From Olivibacter sp. SDN3 (GTDB lineage Bacteria; Bacteroidota; Bacteroidia; Sphingobacteriales; Sphingobacteriaceae): a DNA stretch of 64,000 nucleotides. A program made the translations under genes and the position numbers. The notes under the pieces are model-generated. The model did not search any database. It had not been told where the DNA came from and was given only the letters and a program-made list of their open reading frames with translations. Position 1 is the stretch's first letter. Each line of letters opens with the position of its first letter. The DNA lies in assembly GCF_014334135.1 (NCBI RefSeq), contig NZ_CP060497.1, positions 3,286,001 to 3,350,000 on the forward strand. The letters run 5' to 3'. Positions 1 through 8,468 of the stretch are shown here, piece after piece.

Positions 1-1
1 A

Positions 2-1201
2 AGTTACCCAGCGTTGTTTCTCTCTTCGTTCAGCCCTGCGAAAGTGTTGAAAGGATCTTTTAAGGTTTCCTCCTCAGCTTTTTCAGCCAGAAAAATATTG
101 GTTGTTTTGCAATTTACCTTTGCAATAACACTTATAGCCTGTACTTTTATCGTTCGGAAGCAGATTCAATATACGCAAAATAGGGATGCCGGGTATCAAA
201 AGGATCAGTTAATCTATCATGATATCGAGGGAGATATAGGGAAAAATTATGAACTGATCCGTAGGGAGCTGATAGACAAAGGAATTGCTCTTTCTATGAG
301 CAAAACTTTTTCACCCCTGTCCGAAAGCTGGAGTACCACGTGGGGTGTTGATTGGAAAGGCAAAGCGCCAGGTGCTACCATAAATTTTAATAGATACAGT
401 GTCGATGCAAATTTCGCTCAAACTGCCGGTGTCAGGATCGTGATGGGTAGGGATATCGATTTTCGGAAATTTCCCACCGATTCAACTGCCATGTTGCTGA
501 ATGAAGCAGCGGTAAAGGCGATGGGATTCACGGATCCTATCGGTCAGTTGATTAGTGATAGTGGCACCCAATATCACGTCATAGGTGTTGTGGAAGACTT
601 TATCATTGAATCGCCCTATAATCCTGTTACACCTATGATTATCGAAGGACCTAAGCAAGAAGCAATGGTGGTACACATCCGTCTCAATCCACAAAACCGC
701 ATGACAGAAAATCTAAATGCGGCAGAGCAAATATTTAATACATACAATCCGGCATATCCCTTTGATTATAAATTTGTAGCGGAGGAATATGCATCGAAAT
801 TTGAAAACGAGCAACGTACAGCTAAACTAACAGGATTTTTCTCTGGCCTTACTATTGTTATATCCTGCCTAGGCTTATTCGGACTTGCTGCCTACACCGC
901 AGAGCAAAGGCGTAAAGAAATTGGTGTTCGTAAGGTGTTGGGTGCCAGCGTTGAGGGTGTCGTTCGGTTGTTATCAGGTGAGTTTATCAGGCTCGTAGGC
1001 ATAGCTTTTCTTATTGCTGCTCCAATAGCTTGGTATATCATGTATCAATGGCTTCAGGGTTTTAACTACAGTATTTCTGTGCCTTGGCAAGTTTTTATAG
1101 TTACTGGATTACTAGCGGGCGTCATCGCCATTTTGACGGTGAGCTTCCAGGCTATCAAAGCGGCAATAGCCAATCCTGTCAAATCGTTAAGAAACGAATA
1201 A
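2..1201 (+). CDS. MacB/FtsX-type ABC transporter permease, C-terminal part (5' end outside window)
   Basis: The reading frame is open from the window edge, so the true start lies upstream and about 400 codons are visible. The first residues (SYPALFLSSFSPAKVLKG) are the typical end of the first FtsX block in long Bacteroidota permeases. A periplasmic domain follows (roughly residues 60-270), and then the C-terminal FtsX domain with four hydrophobic stretches and the family signature around EQRRKEIGVRKVLGA. The protein ends in AIANPVKSLRNE, almost the same ending as the permease at 8469-10931, so the two are paralogs. Such proteins work with a MacB-like ATPase in export or cell-envelope stress; no ATPase gene is visible here. 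The substrate is unknown. Confidence 0.93.
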   Translation, partial: SYPALFLSSFSPAKVLKGSFKVSSSAFSARKILVVLQFTFAITLIACTFIVRKQIQYTQNRDAGYQKDQLIYHDIEGDIGKNYELIRRELIDKGIALSMSKTFSPLSESWSTTWGVDWKGKAPGATINFNRYSVDANFAQTAGVRIVMGRDIDFRKFPTDSTAMLLNEAAVKAMGFTDPIGQLISDSGTQYHVIGVVEDFIIESPYNPVTPMIIEGPKQEAMVVHIRLNPQNRMTENLNAAEQIFNTYNPAYPFDYKFVAEEYASKFENEQRTAKLTGFFSGLTIVISCLGLFGLAAYTAEQRRKEIGVRKVLGASVEGVVRLLSGEFIRLVGIAFLIAAPIAWYIMYQWLQGFNYSISVPWQVFIVTGLLAGVIAILTVSFQAIKAAIANPVKSLRNE

Positions 1202-1360
1202 TAAGACTTCATCCGTTAATCGAAGTTCCACAGTTTTTTTCTTTTTGACAATAACAGGTCAGGGAGAAGAAAGCGAGCAATATGCATAAATTGAATAGCT
1301 TCATTGTAGGATTTCGGCTTTTTCAATAGCTTAAAGAAACAGTTTTCTCAGGTATAATCT

Positions 1361-2773
1361 TTATTCGGAAAGCACCCATTCGTCTGTTCTGAAAGGAGAT
1401 ACCGGTAATCCCTTTTTATTGAATAAGTTAGGCATTGCGGTTTCGGTAAAACCAAAACGTACGGCCACCGGTTTGGATACCTTCGAAGATGAAACAACCA
1501 ACGTATTCCCTTCTATCTTTCCTTCAGCTTCATGGAATACACTGTCTGCCCCCGCAATATAAAGATCCTGAATACGATTACCCTTAGTCATTAAGCCTCC
1601 AGTCAAATGGTCAAAATGAACAACAAGGGTATTGCCTTGAATAGCGTAACTTTTATATAGTGGAGATTTGTAATCCTGATCATCACCCACCTCATAGTGC
1701 TCATTGAGCGCTAGGTTTGCTAACCGTTTGGCCACTTCTCTCTTCTGTATTGGATGAATATCATCAATATTGTCTACCAGATCCGTAATGACAACCATCC
1801 CGGTATGATCAAGCGAATTAGCAGTTTTGCTCTGTTGTTCGCGTAGCAGTGCTGCCATAGGGATTTTATTATCATAAGCAAATGGAGCAATCTGAACAAA
1901 ATAAAAAGGCAAATCTTCATCCCAGGCCATCCTCCAGGAGTTAATCATTGTGCGCATCAGTTTATCGTAGTCGGGCCAACTGTTCACGTTACTTTCGCCT
2001 TGATACCAATAGAATCCCGTCAATTTAAAAGGAGTTAATGGGTAGATCATGCTGTTCCAAAGTACGCCTTTCTCATGAGGTCGATAAGGTGCTTCCGTTT
2101 GAAGCTCTGCCGCCTTGCGCAAGCGCATGTCATTATCTATCAGGAATTCCGGTGTCCACACCTCTGCAGGCGTACCTCCCCAAGATGCGTTTATTATACC
2201 TATTGGCACATCAACCTCTCGTCTGAATTCTTTTCCGATAAAATAACCTATCGCTGAGAAGGGTTTCAGTGTTTCTGCATTTAATAGCTGCCAGCTGTTC
2301 GGGATATTTTCTTGCGGATATTTTGCGGCAGTTCTGCTGATCTGTAATAATCTTAAATTGCTGTCATCAACATTTGGGAGTTCATCCATTATTTCCTGCA
2401 GATTCTGACTGCCGCCCCATTCCATGTTGGACTGACCGGAAACTAACCAAACATCACCCAATAATATGTTATGTAAGGAAATTTCTTTACCCGCCGATGC
2501 GATATGCAATTCATAAGGTCCACCGGCCTGTTTCGTAGGTACCTGAGCTGTCCATTTCCCCCCGGCATCAACGGTAGTTTTTATGGTATCATCAAGCCAT
2601 GATGCCTTGATAACCACTGTTGTAGCAGCGTCACCCCAGCCCCAGATGTTGGAAAGAGTATTCCTTTGTAAGACCATATTGTCAGACAAGATATTGGGAA
2701 GGCGAAGCTGGGCAAAATTTACCTTAGCACAGGCTGCTAACAGACAAATTAGTAAGGTTGTTTTTTTCATCAA
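1361..2773 (-). CDS. Secreted sialate O-acetylesterase-like SGNH hydrolase
   Basis: A 470-residue protein with an N-terminal signal peptide ending near NFAQ. It has the sialate O-acetylesterase (SASA/DUF303) layout: an N-terminal beta-sandwich (about 20-100), then a hydrolase domain with GQSNMEW (nucleophile Ser in block I), YQGESN, and DIHPIQKREVAKRLA near residue 350, which carries the likely catalytic Asp-His. Family members remove acetyl groups from sialic acids or from xylan and other plant glycans, in the periplasm or at the surface. The substrate cannot be read from sequence. It stands alone on the minus strand, with about 200 bp of AT-rich leader to the next minus-strand gene. The first two codons are both Met, and either could be the start. 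Confidence 0.87.
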   Translation of the reverse strand: MMKKTTLLICLLAACAKVNFAQLRLPNILSDNMVLQRNTLSNIWGWGDAATTVVIKASWLDDTIKTTVDAGGKWTAQVPTKQAGGPYELHIASAGKEISLHNILLGDVWLVSGQSNMEWGGSQNLQEIMDELPNVDDSNLRLLQISRTAAKYPQENIPNSWQLLNAETLKPFSAIGYFIGKEFRREVDVPIGIINASWGGTPAEVWTPEFLIDNDMRLRKAAELQTEAPYRPHEKGVLWNSMIYPLTPFKLTGFYWYQGESNVNSWPDYDKLMRTMINSWRMAWDEDLPFYFVQIAPFAYDNKIPMAALLREQQSKTANSLDHTGMVVITDLVDNIDDIHPIQKREVAKRLANLALNEHYEVGDDQDYKSPLYKSYAIQGNTLVVHFDHLTGGLMTKGNRIQDLYIAGADSVFHEAEGKIEGNTLVVSSSKVSKPVAVRFGFTETAMPNLFNKKGLPVSPFRTDEWVLSE

Positions 2774-2981
2774 ATTAGATTTTTTACTGGTCGTAAAGCT
2801 ATTAATTCATTGTTGAACTTGACAGCCAGATGTTTTTAAGCAATTGACTGTAGTGCAGCAGGCTAATTTAGTAGATTTTATCGGAATTTGAGATAAGTGA
2901 TCTGATAATCATTAGTGATTCATTGAATATATCCATAGACTATAAGAATGTTTGCAATTTTGTTAACAATCGAATTTTAAA

Positions 2982-4265
2982 CTATCGAAATAATATTGAA
3001 GCATATTTAAAACTGATGATCATGGTATCAAATTGTTGGATAAAATCCTGGCCTAAATTGCCATGCAGCTCATCAGTATTTCCAATTCTATGTGGATGGA
3101 GCTGTATTTCCTTTAAACCAACTTCTGAATTGCCCACAGAAAGTTTAATGTTGTCGAGTAAATATCCTTCAAAAGAAGTGTGACCACCAGCTCCTCCGGC
3201 ATTGAAGTTAATTTTAGTATGGTTTGTATCAATGTCTGATTGGTATTTGTTGTAAAATCTAGAATATAAGGAAGTAGATGCAGCACCCGTATCAAAATTA
3301 AAACGCAATTCATCCCCATTATAATTGGTTTTTACGATGGGCATAAATTCGTCATATGCCAAGTTGTTAAAGCTGTATTCAATTGGACTCTGGGGAATGT
3401 ACAAGCTGTCTTGAGTAAGGTGTATTTCGTTTAGGGCCTTTATTACCGGAAAACCTATAATCCCCTTAATTTCATAGTCAATTGTAGGAAACGATAAATC
3501 CTTATCGTCAAAAACCAAGAAAACTACATTGTTGAAGATGATTTCACCAAGTTTCAGCGTATCTGCAATTGCAAGATCGCTTTTCACTTTTAGCCCGGTA
3601 GCAGCATCCACATCGAACTGTGCGGGAAGCAGTTTCATTCCTAAATCCTTTGCAACAGATCGTTGGATTACCGAGAAGTTCGCTCCGGTATCAAATACAA
3701 AATCTGTTGTAGTATTCCCTGTATTTATCGCCAAGGTAGAGAGTCTTGCTTTATCTTTCGATAGGGGCAAGGCCCCGTTAGCGCTAATATTTACTTTCTG
3801 TGGTGGAACTTCCTCTAAAGCCTGCCATATTTTGTGCGTATTTTTTAAATCTCCCATTTTGTTGGAATCTAGAAGCTCAGCATATTCCAGCTGCAGAACT
3901 TCATTTATTTTCACAGCCTTTGCGTACTGAAATTGATTAATATGGTTTGTAAGTTGAGTGGCCAACATTTTTTTTGTCAGGCTATCTTTTGTGTTTTCTC
4001 GCTGTATTTTGAAAAAAGCCTCAATAGCTTCATTTGATTTTTCAGGGTCGTTGAAGGAGCTAGCGAGAATTGCCTTAAAATAAAGGGAATCACTTTTAGA
4101 TAATTGGTTTTTGTAGTGCTGAAATTCTTTCTGTAACTTGAAATAATCCAGATCGCTTGCCAACGAATCCAAAAATTTAAATGAATTTGCATCACTCTTT
4201 TTTTTCAAGCCATCGTTACGGGCCACGAAAAGGAATGCGATGAATAGTAAGCATAGTTTTCTCAT
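2982..4265 (-). CDS. Secreted retropepsin-like aspartyl protease family protein
   Basis: A 427-residue protein with a short hydrophobic N-terminus (probable signal peptide). The N-terminal third is a charged helical region. The rest has two retropepsin-type half-sites: FDTGANFSVI near residue 190 and FDTGAASTSLY near residue 325. Each half-site precedes a hydrophobic glycine-containing segment (IKGIIGFPVIKAL; LHGNLGQDFIQQF). This two-domain arrangement is that of the clan AA aspartyl protease-like proteins common in Bacteroidota. Active-site Asp residues are present in both halves, so activity is plausible, but no substrate is known. It is transcribed alone; the 118 bp to the next minus-strand gene upstream has no obvious promoter motif. 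Confidence 0.82.
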   Translation of the reverse strand: MRKLCLLFIAFLFVARNDGLKKKSDANSFKFLDSLASDLDYFKLQKEFQHYKNQLSKSDSLYFKAILASSFNDPEKSNEAIEAFFKIQRENTKDSLTKKMLATQLTNHINQFQYAKAVKINEVLQLEYAELLDSNKMGDLKNTHKIWQALEEVPPQKVNISANGALPLSKDKARLSTLAINTGNTTTDFVFDTGANFSVIQRSVAKDLGMKLLPAQFDVDAATGLKVKSDLAIADTLKLGEIIFNNVVFLVFDDKDLSFPTIDYEIKGIIGFPVIKALNEIHLTQDSLYIPQSPIEYSFNNLAYDEFMPIVKTNYNGDELRFNFDTGAASTSLYSRFYNKYQSDIDTNHTKINFNAGGAGGHTSFEGYLLDNIKLSVGNSEVGLKEIQLHPHRIGNTDELHGNLGQDFIQQFDTMIISFKYASILFR

Positions 4266-4383
4266 AAAGTAAAATTTTGAAGCGGTTTATTATTCAAGTA
4301 ATTGACTTTTTAAAAATACCTCTTTTTACTAAAAACCTTATACAGTCTATACCCGATATATCATTTCGTATTAAAGTGATTTT

Positions 4384-5373
4384 TTATACTTCCATTCTTT
4401 TGCCAATTTCCATCCAACGGATAGTTACACGTTGGTCCGCATTCAACTCCCTTAGGATTTTTTCAGGATAATACACCGGTTCATCACTTAGGTCAAACGT
4501 ACCGTAATGCATAGGCATTAACGTTTTTGCTTTTAGATCTGCAAAAGCGATCAGGGCATCTTTTGGTCCCATATGCCCCGTGTGCATAAACCATTGCGGT
4601 TCATAGGCACCTATGCCCAAAATAGCTAGATCGATATCATACAATTCTCCGATCAATTCAAAATGTACGCCATAACCACTGTCAGAGCCAAAATATACGG
4701 TCTTTTTTAATTTAGTGAACTGTATCATAAAGCTGCCCCAAAGATTGATATTAGTATCGGTCAACCATCTTCGCGACCAATGTTTGGACGGAAGATAATC
4801 GATGATCACATCCTTTGTTGTATTGTACCGCTGAAACCAGCCGGCTTCTTCTATCTCATTGCTTATATTCCAACTTCTTAACAGCTTTCCGGTTTCCAGG
4901 CCTGTTAAAATTTTACACGTAGGATTGAGCGCCGTAAGTAACTTGACTGTTTTTTTGTCAATGTGATCCCTGTGGTTATGTGAGAGCAACAGATAGTCAA
5001 CACCTGTCAATTCAGAAGGACTAAAAGGCACCTGGGTAAACCTTTTCAAAAAGGTGCTGTTGTGCAATATCGGATCTATTACAATCCTTACCCCTCCCAC
5101 GTCGAATACGAACCCCGCATGGCCAATAGGGATCATGCAGTCAATCGTTTTATCACCTATATTCGTTGTAGGCGTAAACGATAAAGCAGACTTTTGGTTT
5201 TTTTTCAATTTTGCCAACGGCCGTTCACCTCTAACCCACTGTAATAGTTCTCTTAGACTTCTAACGGAAGTTCCGTCTAAATTTTCATAGCTATCTTTTG
5301 TCGAAATAGGATTTCCTGTCCAGCCTTCTTTTATAAAAGCAAGATTCGGGTTATGAGAGCTTATTTTGCCCAT
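4384..5373 (-). CDS. Metallo-beta-lactamase-fold hydrolase (UlaG/NAPE-PLD-like)
   Basis: A 329-residue cytoplasmic-looking protein without a signal peptide. The metal-binding motif SHNHRDHID near residue 130 matches HxHxDH of the beta-lactamase_2 superfamily. Further ligands fit GSDSGYGVH (about 227), HTGHMGP (about 263) and MPMHYGTF (about 290). The overall layout resembles the N-acyl-phosphatidylethanolamine phospholipase D/UlaG-like group, which hydrolyses phosphoester or lactone bonds. The precise substrate is unknown. It lies just downstream, on the same strand, of the DUF899 pseudogene but is separated from it by about 125 bp. Confidence 0.85.
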   Translation of the reverse strand: MGKISSHNPNLAFIKEGWTGNPISTKDSYENLDGTSVRSLRELLQWVRGERPLAKLKKNQKSALSFTPTTNIGDKTIDCMIPIGHAGFVFDVGGVRIVIDPILHNSTFLKRFTQVPFSPSELTGVDYLLLSHNHRDHIDKKTVKLLTALNPTCKILTGLETGKLLRSWNISNEIEEAGWFQRYNTTKDVIIDYLPSKHWSRRWLTDTNINLWGSFMIQFTKLKKTVYFGSDSGYGVHFELIGELYDIDLAILGIGAYEPQWFMHTGHMGPKDALIAFADLKAKTLMPMHYGTFDLSDEPVYYPEKILRELNADQRVTIRWMEIGKRMEV

Positions 5374-5498
5374 ATTTGAAAATAAAAGTTAAGATATTTA
5401 TGCTAATGTACAAAAAATCAATAAAGCTATGTGGCAGTCAGGTGAAGTACGTGCGATTTGATAGCATTCCAGAAATAATGGGGTGCGCTATAAACTGG

Positions 5499-5806
5499 TT
5501 ATCTACTCTTTCTTTCCCTCCGGTAATTGTAAAAGATACCCTCTTGCTGCAGCTCTTCGGTAAATGATACACCAATAACTATGAACGGTTCTTAAATAAT
5601 TGCCGAAACGTCAATTTACCTTGATCCGTATCAAAAATATATTCTTTATTAACTGGAACACAGGGAAGCTGCAGTCTCAGCTCTGCCACCTCATCACTGT
5701 TGCGCGTCAGCTCCTTTTCGGCTTTCAGTAGTTCCCTACGCGCGTTAAGCCATTCTTCGTAAGTAGCTATTTTCCGGTTTCCGATCCCATTTTTTGCCTT
5801 TTTCAT
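5499..5806 (-). pseudogene. DUF899 (thioredoxin-like) family gene, broken by a stop and an internal deletion
   Basis: The intact first 75 codons read like the start of DUF899 proteins (YEEWLNARRELLKAEKELTR, then PCVPVNKEYIFDTDQGKLTF and LFKNRS). The next codon is TAG where the family usually has Gln (NRS-Q-LLVYHF). After it LLVYH can still be read. Then, in another frame, VSFTEELQQEGIFYNYR follows, which corresponds to the much later YHVSFTPEEL...YYNYR part of the family. The bases TATCATTT at the joint could encode either side, so a microhomology deletion of the core is a good explanation. The 3' end is also missing (stop at 5499). Intact members are about 230-250 residues. Family comparison is from memory. 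Confidence 0.75.
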
Positions 5807-6234
5807 AATTAAGTTTTTTATTGATCAGTAATAACTATTCTACTTCCTAATTGTTCAAGAAAAAAAATTGAAATACTTATCTGTTAATTAATAAAATAGT
5901 CTTAGAAACAAAAGTCAAAATAAAATACGGTCATCAAGAGGTGTAAAGTGGACTTTGATAGGAGGAGATTTGGACAGCCGCATTCATGCCCCTCATCATT
6001 TAATTGATCTCTTTGATCATTGAGTCGAAAGATTCTTCAAGTTTTTAACTAAATTTAGAAACGCGTTTTTGTACACTTGTTGCATACCATGATTTGAATA
6101 TCAAAGAACGGGAGAAAAGCTAACCTATGGGATAACCAAATAAAAATGTTTGTATACAGGTATTACCTACTTATAGGATGTATATTAGGTACGTCATATT
6201 AAGTATGTTGATTAATAAAAAATAATCTTGAACA
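5807..6234. other. Intergenic region, no gene recognised
   Basis: AT-rich stretch between two divergently oriented features. It should hold the promoters of the DUF899 relic (leftward) and of the TlpA-like gene (rightward), but I found no clear -7 box. Short coding-like stretches on the minus strand around 5945-6045 (for instance LEESFDSMIKEIN) are bounded by stops and were not assigned to a family. Confidence 0.4.
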
Positions 6235-7362
6235 ATGAACGCTAAAATTATACCCATACATACCCTAATATTGCTCTTTTTAACTTTCCCTTCGAACCTA
6301 ATTGTTTGTGCGCAATCAAAGCAGAATCAATTTGAAATAATGGGAAAACTAACCGGCTTTGAAGAACAAACGAAGTTTCTGTTGATAAACCTTGATGTTA
6401 CAGCTGAGATTGACTCCGCTTATTTAACAAATGGTAATATATATTTCGAAGGAGATATTGAAGAACCGTGTGTATACAGGTTAGAACCTGAATCTGGAGA
6501 AGTTGAATTTAATTTTTGGGTTGAGAACAAAAGAATCAGTTTAGAGGGGTGCAAAAAAGATTTCTCCAATATAAAGGTAACTGGATCACCGTTAAATGAT
6601 ATATATAAATCTGTTGAAAGTCAGCATTTTATTCAGGATGTAAAACGCGACAGTCTTTTTCGACTTGCCATGAATGAAAAAAACGAAATGGTACTTAAGA
6701 AAATATGGAATACTATTTCCAAGATAGACAAAGAGGTTACAGACATAAGAATTAATACCATTGAAAATTTCGAGCCATCAATTGTAACAATAAATGAACT
6801 GTATTTTTTACGGAATGATTTAACCAAAGACAGTTTGAAATTACTTTTTAATACTTTTCCCGCAGAGCTAAGAGCAACAAAATTTGGAGAAGTAATCAAG
6901 CAGTATATTGCAAATGATGAACTAAAAGTAGGAGCAGTTGCTGTAGATATAGCAGGAAAAGATCTTGACAACAAAGAATATAAATTATCTGATTTTTATG
7001 GTAAGGTGGTCCTGCTCGATTTCTGGGCAGCTTGGTGCGGTCCCTGCAGGGCAAGTAATAAGGAGTTAGCAGACATCTATAAGAAGTTCAACAAGGAAGA
7101 TTTTGAAGTTTTAAGTTTTTATGTCGACAACAATGTAGAAGATTGGAGATCTGCATCACAAAAAGACGAAATATCCTGGATCAATATCTCTGATTTAAAA
7201 GGTTTCTATAGTACTCAGATAGCGTCCTATGAAGTTCGTGCCATACCAAAGTCTTTTCTAGTGGATAAAAACGGTAGAATTGTACATATTTTTGAAGGTT
7301 TCGGAGAAGGAGGAGACGCGGCAGCAATAATTGGACGGGAAATAGAAAAAATGAAAAAGTAA
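6235..7362 (+). CDS. TlpA-like thiol-disulfide oxidoreductase with DUF4369-type N-terminus
   Basis: A 375-residue protein with a signal peptide ending near VCAQ. Residues about 30-120 form a beta-rich domain of the DUF4369 type that is typical in Bacteroidota. A helical linker follows, and then a thioredoxin-fold domain from about residue 230 (VAVDIAGKDLDNKEYKLSDF) with the redox motif WAAWCGPCR near residue 262 and the cis-Pro region AIPKSFLV near 335. It probably reduces or isomerises disulfides in periplasmic or outer-membrane proteins. It is monocistronic. The CxxC is intact, so it is probably active. Confidence 0.88.
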   Translation: MNAKIIPIHTLILLFLTFPSNLIVCAQSKQNQFEIMGKLTGFEEQTKFLLINLDVTAEIDSAYLTNGNIYFEGDIEEPCVYRLEPESGEVEFNFWVENKRISLEGCKKDFSNIKVTGSPLNDIYKSVESQHFIQDVKRDSLFRLAMNEKNEMVLKKIWNTISKIDKEVTDIRINTIENFEPSIVTINELYFLRNDLTKDSLKLLFNTFPAELRATKFGEVIKQYIANDELKVGAVAVDIAGKDLDNKEYKLSDFYGKVVLLDFWAAWCGPCRASNKELADIYKKFNKEDFEVLSFYVDNNVEDWRSASQKDEISWINISDLKGFYSTQIASYEVRAIPKSFLVDKNGRIVHIFEGFGEGGDAAAIIGREIEKMKK

Positions 7363-7516
7363 ATGTGCAATTTAATCCTGTAGAACCTTCAAATTTCAGG
7401 TACAATTGTTTAGAAAATTGAGTGTCATAATTTATGATGTTAAATTAGAGGTAGATTAGGCGCTTGGATAAGAGACTTCTGATTGTAACTGCCAGATTAA
7501 GTTCTTATTAATCCAT

Positions 7517-8023
7517 TTAAAGGTTAAGATCACCTTGTCTTCCGGTATCCATCTTCTTTCCCGATACGGCACTCACAGCAATTTTTAGGAATGTTACCAG
7601 CTTATTGGTCTTGTTGTCCCAATAGTGGGCTTCTGAGGGAATGACTTTTAAAACCCTTATTCGGGGATCTTCTTTTCCCTTTTCGAACCAGGCTTCGATC
7701 ATTTTGTTCCAATATTTTTCTATACGGGCTTGATCCCTGGATATTTCAGCGGTGCCATCAATACTGATAAAGTTATAGTCTTTGATGTCTGAATATAAAA
7801 GACTTAGCTTGTTGTTTTTCTGAAGGTTTTGATGCGATTCACTTTCAGCGGAAAATAGAAACCAGATATTGCCATCCTCATCCACTTCCTGTCTGCTCAT
7901 AGGTACAGCATGTACGTGGTCACCGGCTGATATATTAGAACACAACATTCCAATATCTATTTTATCCACCATTTCTTTTAATTTTTGAATGGCCTCCTTA
8001 TCGTGCAAGTTTTCTGTACTCAT
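7517..8023 (-). CDS. Pyridoxamine 5'-phosphate oxidase-like (general stress protein 26) flavoprotein
   Basis: A 168-residue protein with the split-barrel FMN-binding fold of the general stress protein 26 group. The order is a helical N-terminus (NLHDKEAIQKLKEMVDKI), the strand HAVPMSRQEVDEDGNIWFL, the block NNKLSLLYSDIKDYNFISIDGTAEI, and the C-terminal HYWDNKTNKLVTFLKI. Members bind FMN or F420 and are stress-related; the enzyme substrate is usually unknown. The phased repeat at 8291-8337 lies about 270 bp upstream of its start and may be its regulatory site, although that link is inference. Confidence 0.86.
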   Translation of the reverse strand: MSTENLHDKEAIQKLKEMVDKIDIGMLCSNISAGDHVHAVPMSRQEVDEDGNIWFLFSAESESHQNLQKNNKLSLLYSDIKDYNFISIDGTAEISRDQARIEKYWNKMIEAWFEKGKEDPRIRVLKVIPSEAHYWDNKTNKLVTFLKIAVSAVSGKKMDTGRQGDLNL

Positions 8024-8290
8024 GTGATTGAATTTTACTACTAATCTATGGTATTGATGTTAAACAGCTTTTAATATCATTTACAGTATGTTTTAACAAT
8101 CTTTAGCGTAATTAGCGATGTTTTTTCAAAGTAACAACTGTTCTGGTCTCAAAATGTTTTACTCCCTTCACAAAGAATTTTCAACGAATTTAACAGACGG
8201 TTTTTCATCGGGTCTTGACTGGTATTGATATCGTCATAAACCGCGTTGCGTGTTGAGCGGCTTTAGTGATGAAAATCAACTACTGTTCCA

Positions 8291-8337
8291 TCACCAAAAA
8301 ACCGGGTTTTGTCACCGAAAATGACCATTTCATCACC
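8291..8337. repeat. Three TCACC direct repeats at exact 21-bp spacing
   Basis: TCACC occurs at 8291, 8312 and 8333, twice with exactly 21 bp from start to start, which is two helical turns. Neighbouring bases are partly shared (CCATCACC, TTGTCACC, TTCATCACC). The block lies in a 445-bp gene-free stretch between the 3' end of the permease and the start of the PNPOx-like gene. Such phasing suits binding of a dimer or of tandem LytTR-type regulator domains, whose sites are direct repeats about 21 bp apart. The regulator is unknown. Nothing else was recognised between 8024 and 8468. Confidence 0.5.
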
Positions 8338-8468
8338 AGAATTTGCATTTCATGGATTTTATTGTAGTAGGTGAATAATTAAGAGAGGCATTTTGCAATT
8401 CGAGTTTGGCATATCTTTATTGAGCAAAATAGATTTTACTGCACTTGCCCTATCTAAACTAAAAACGA

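Noticed and set aside
3529-3930. A 133-codon plus-strand frame within the aspartyl protease gene
   Set aside because: It lies entirely inside a well-supported gene on the other strand.
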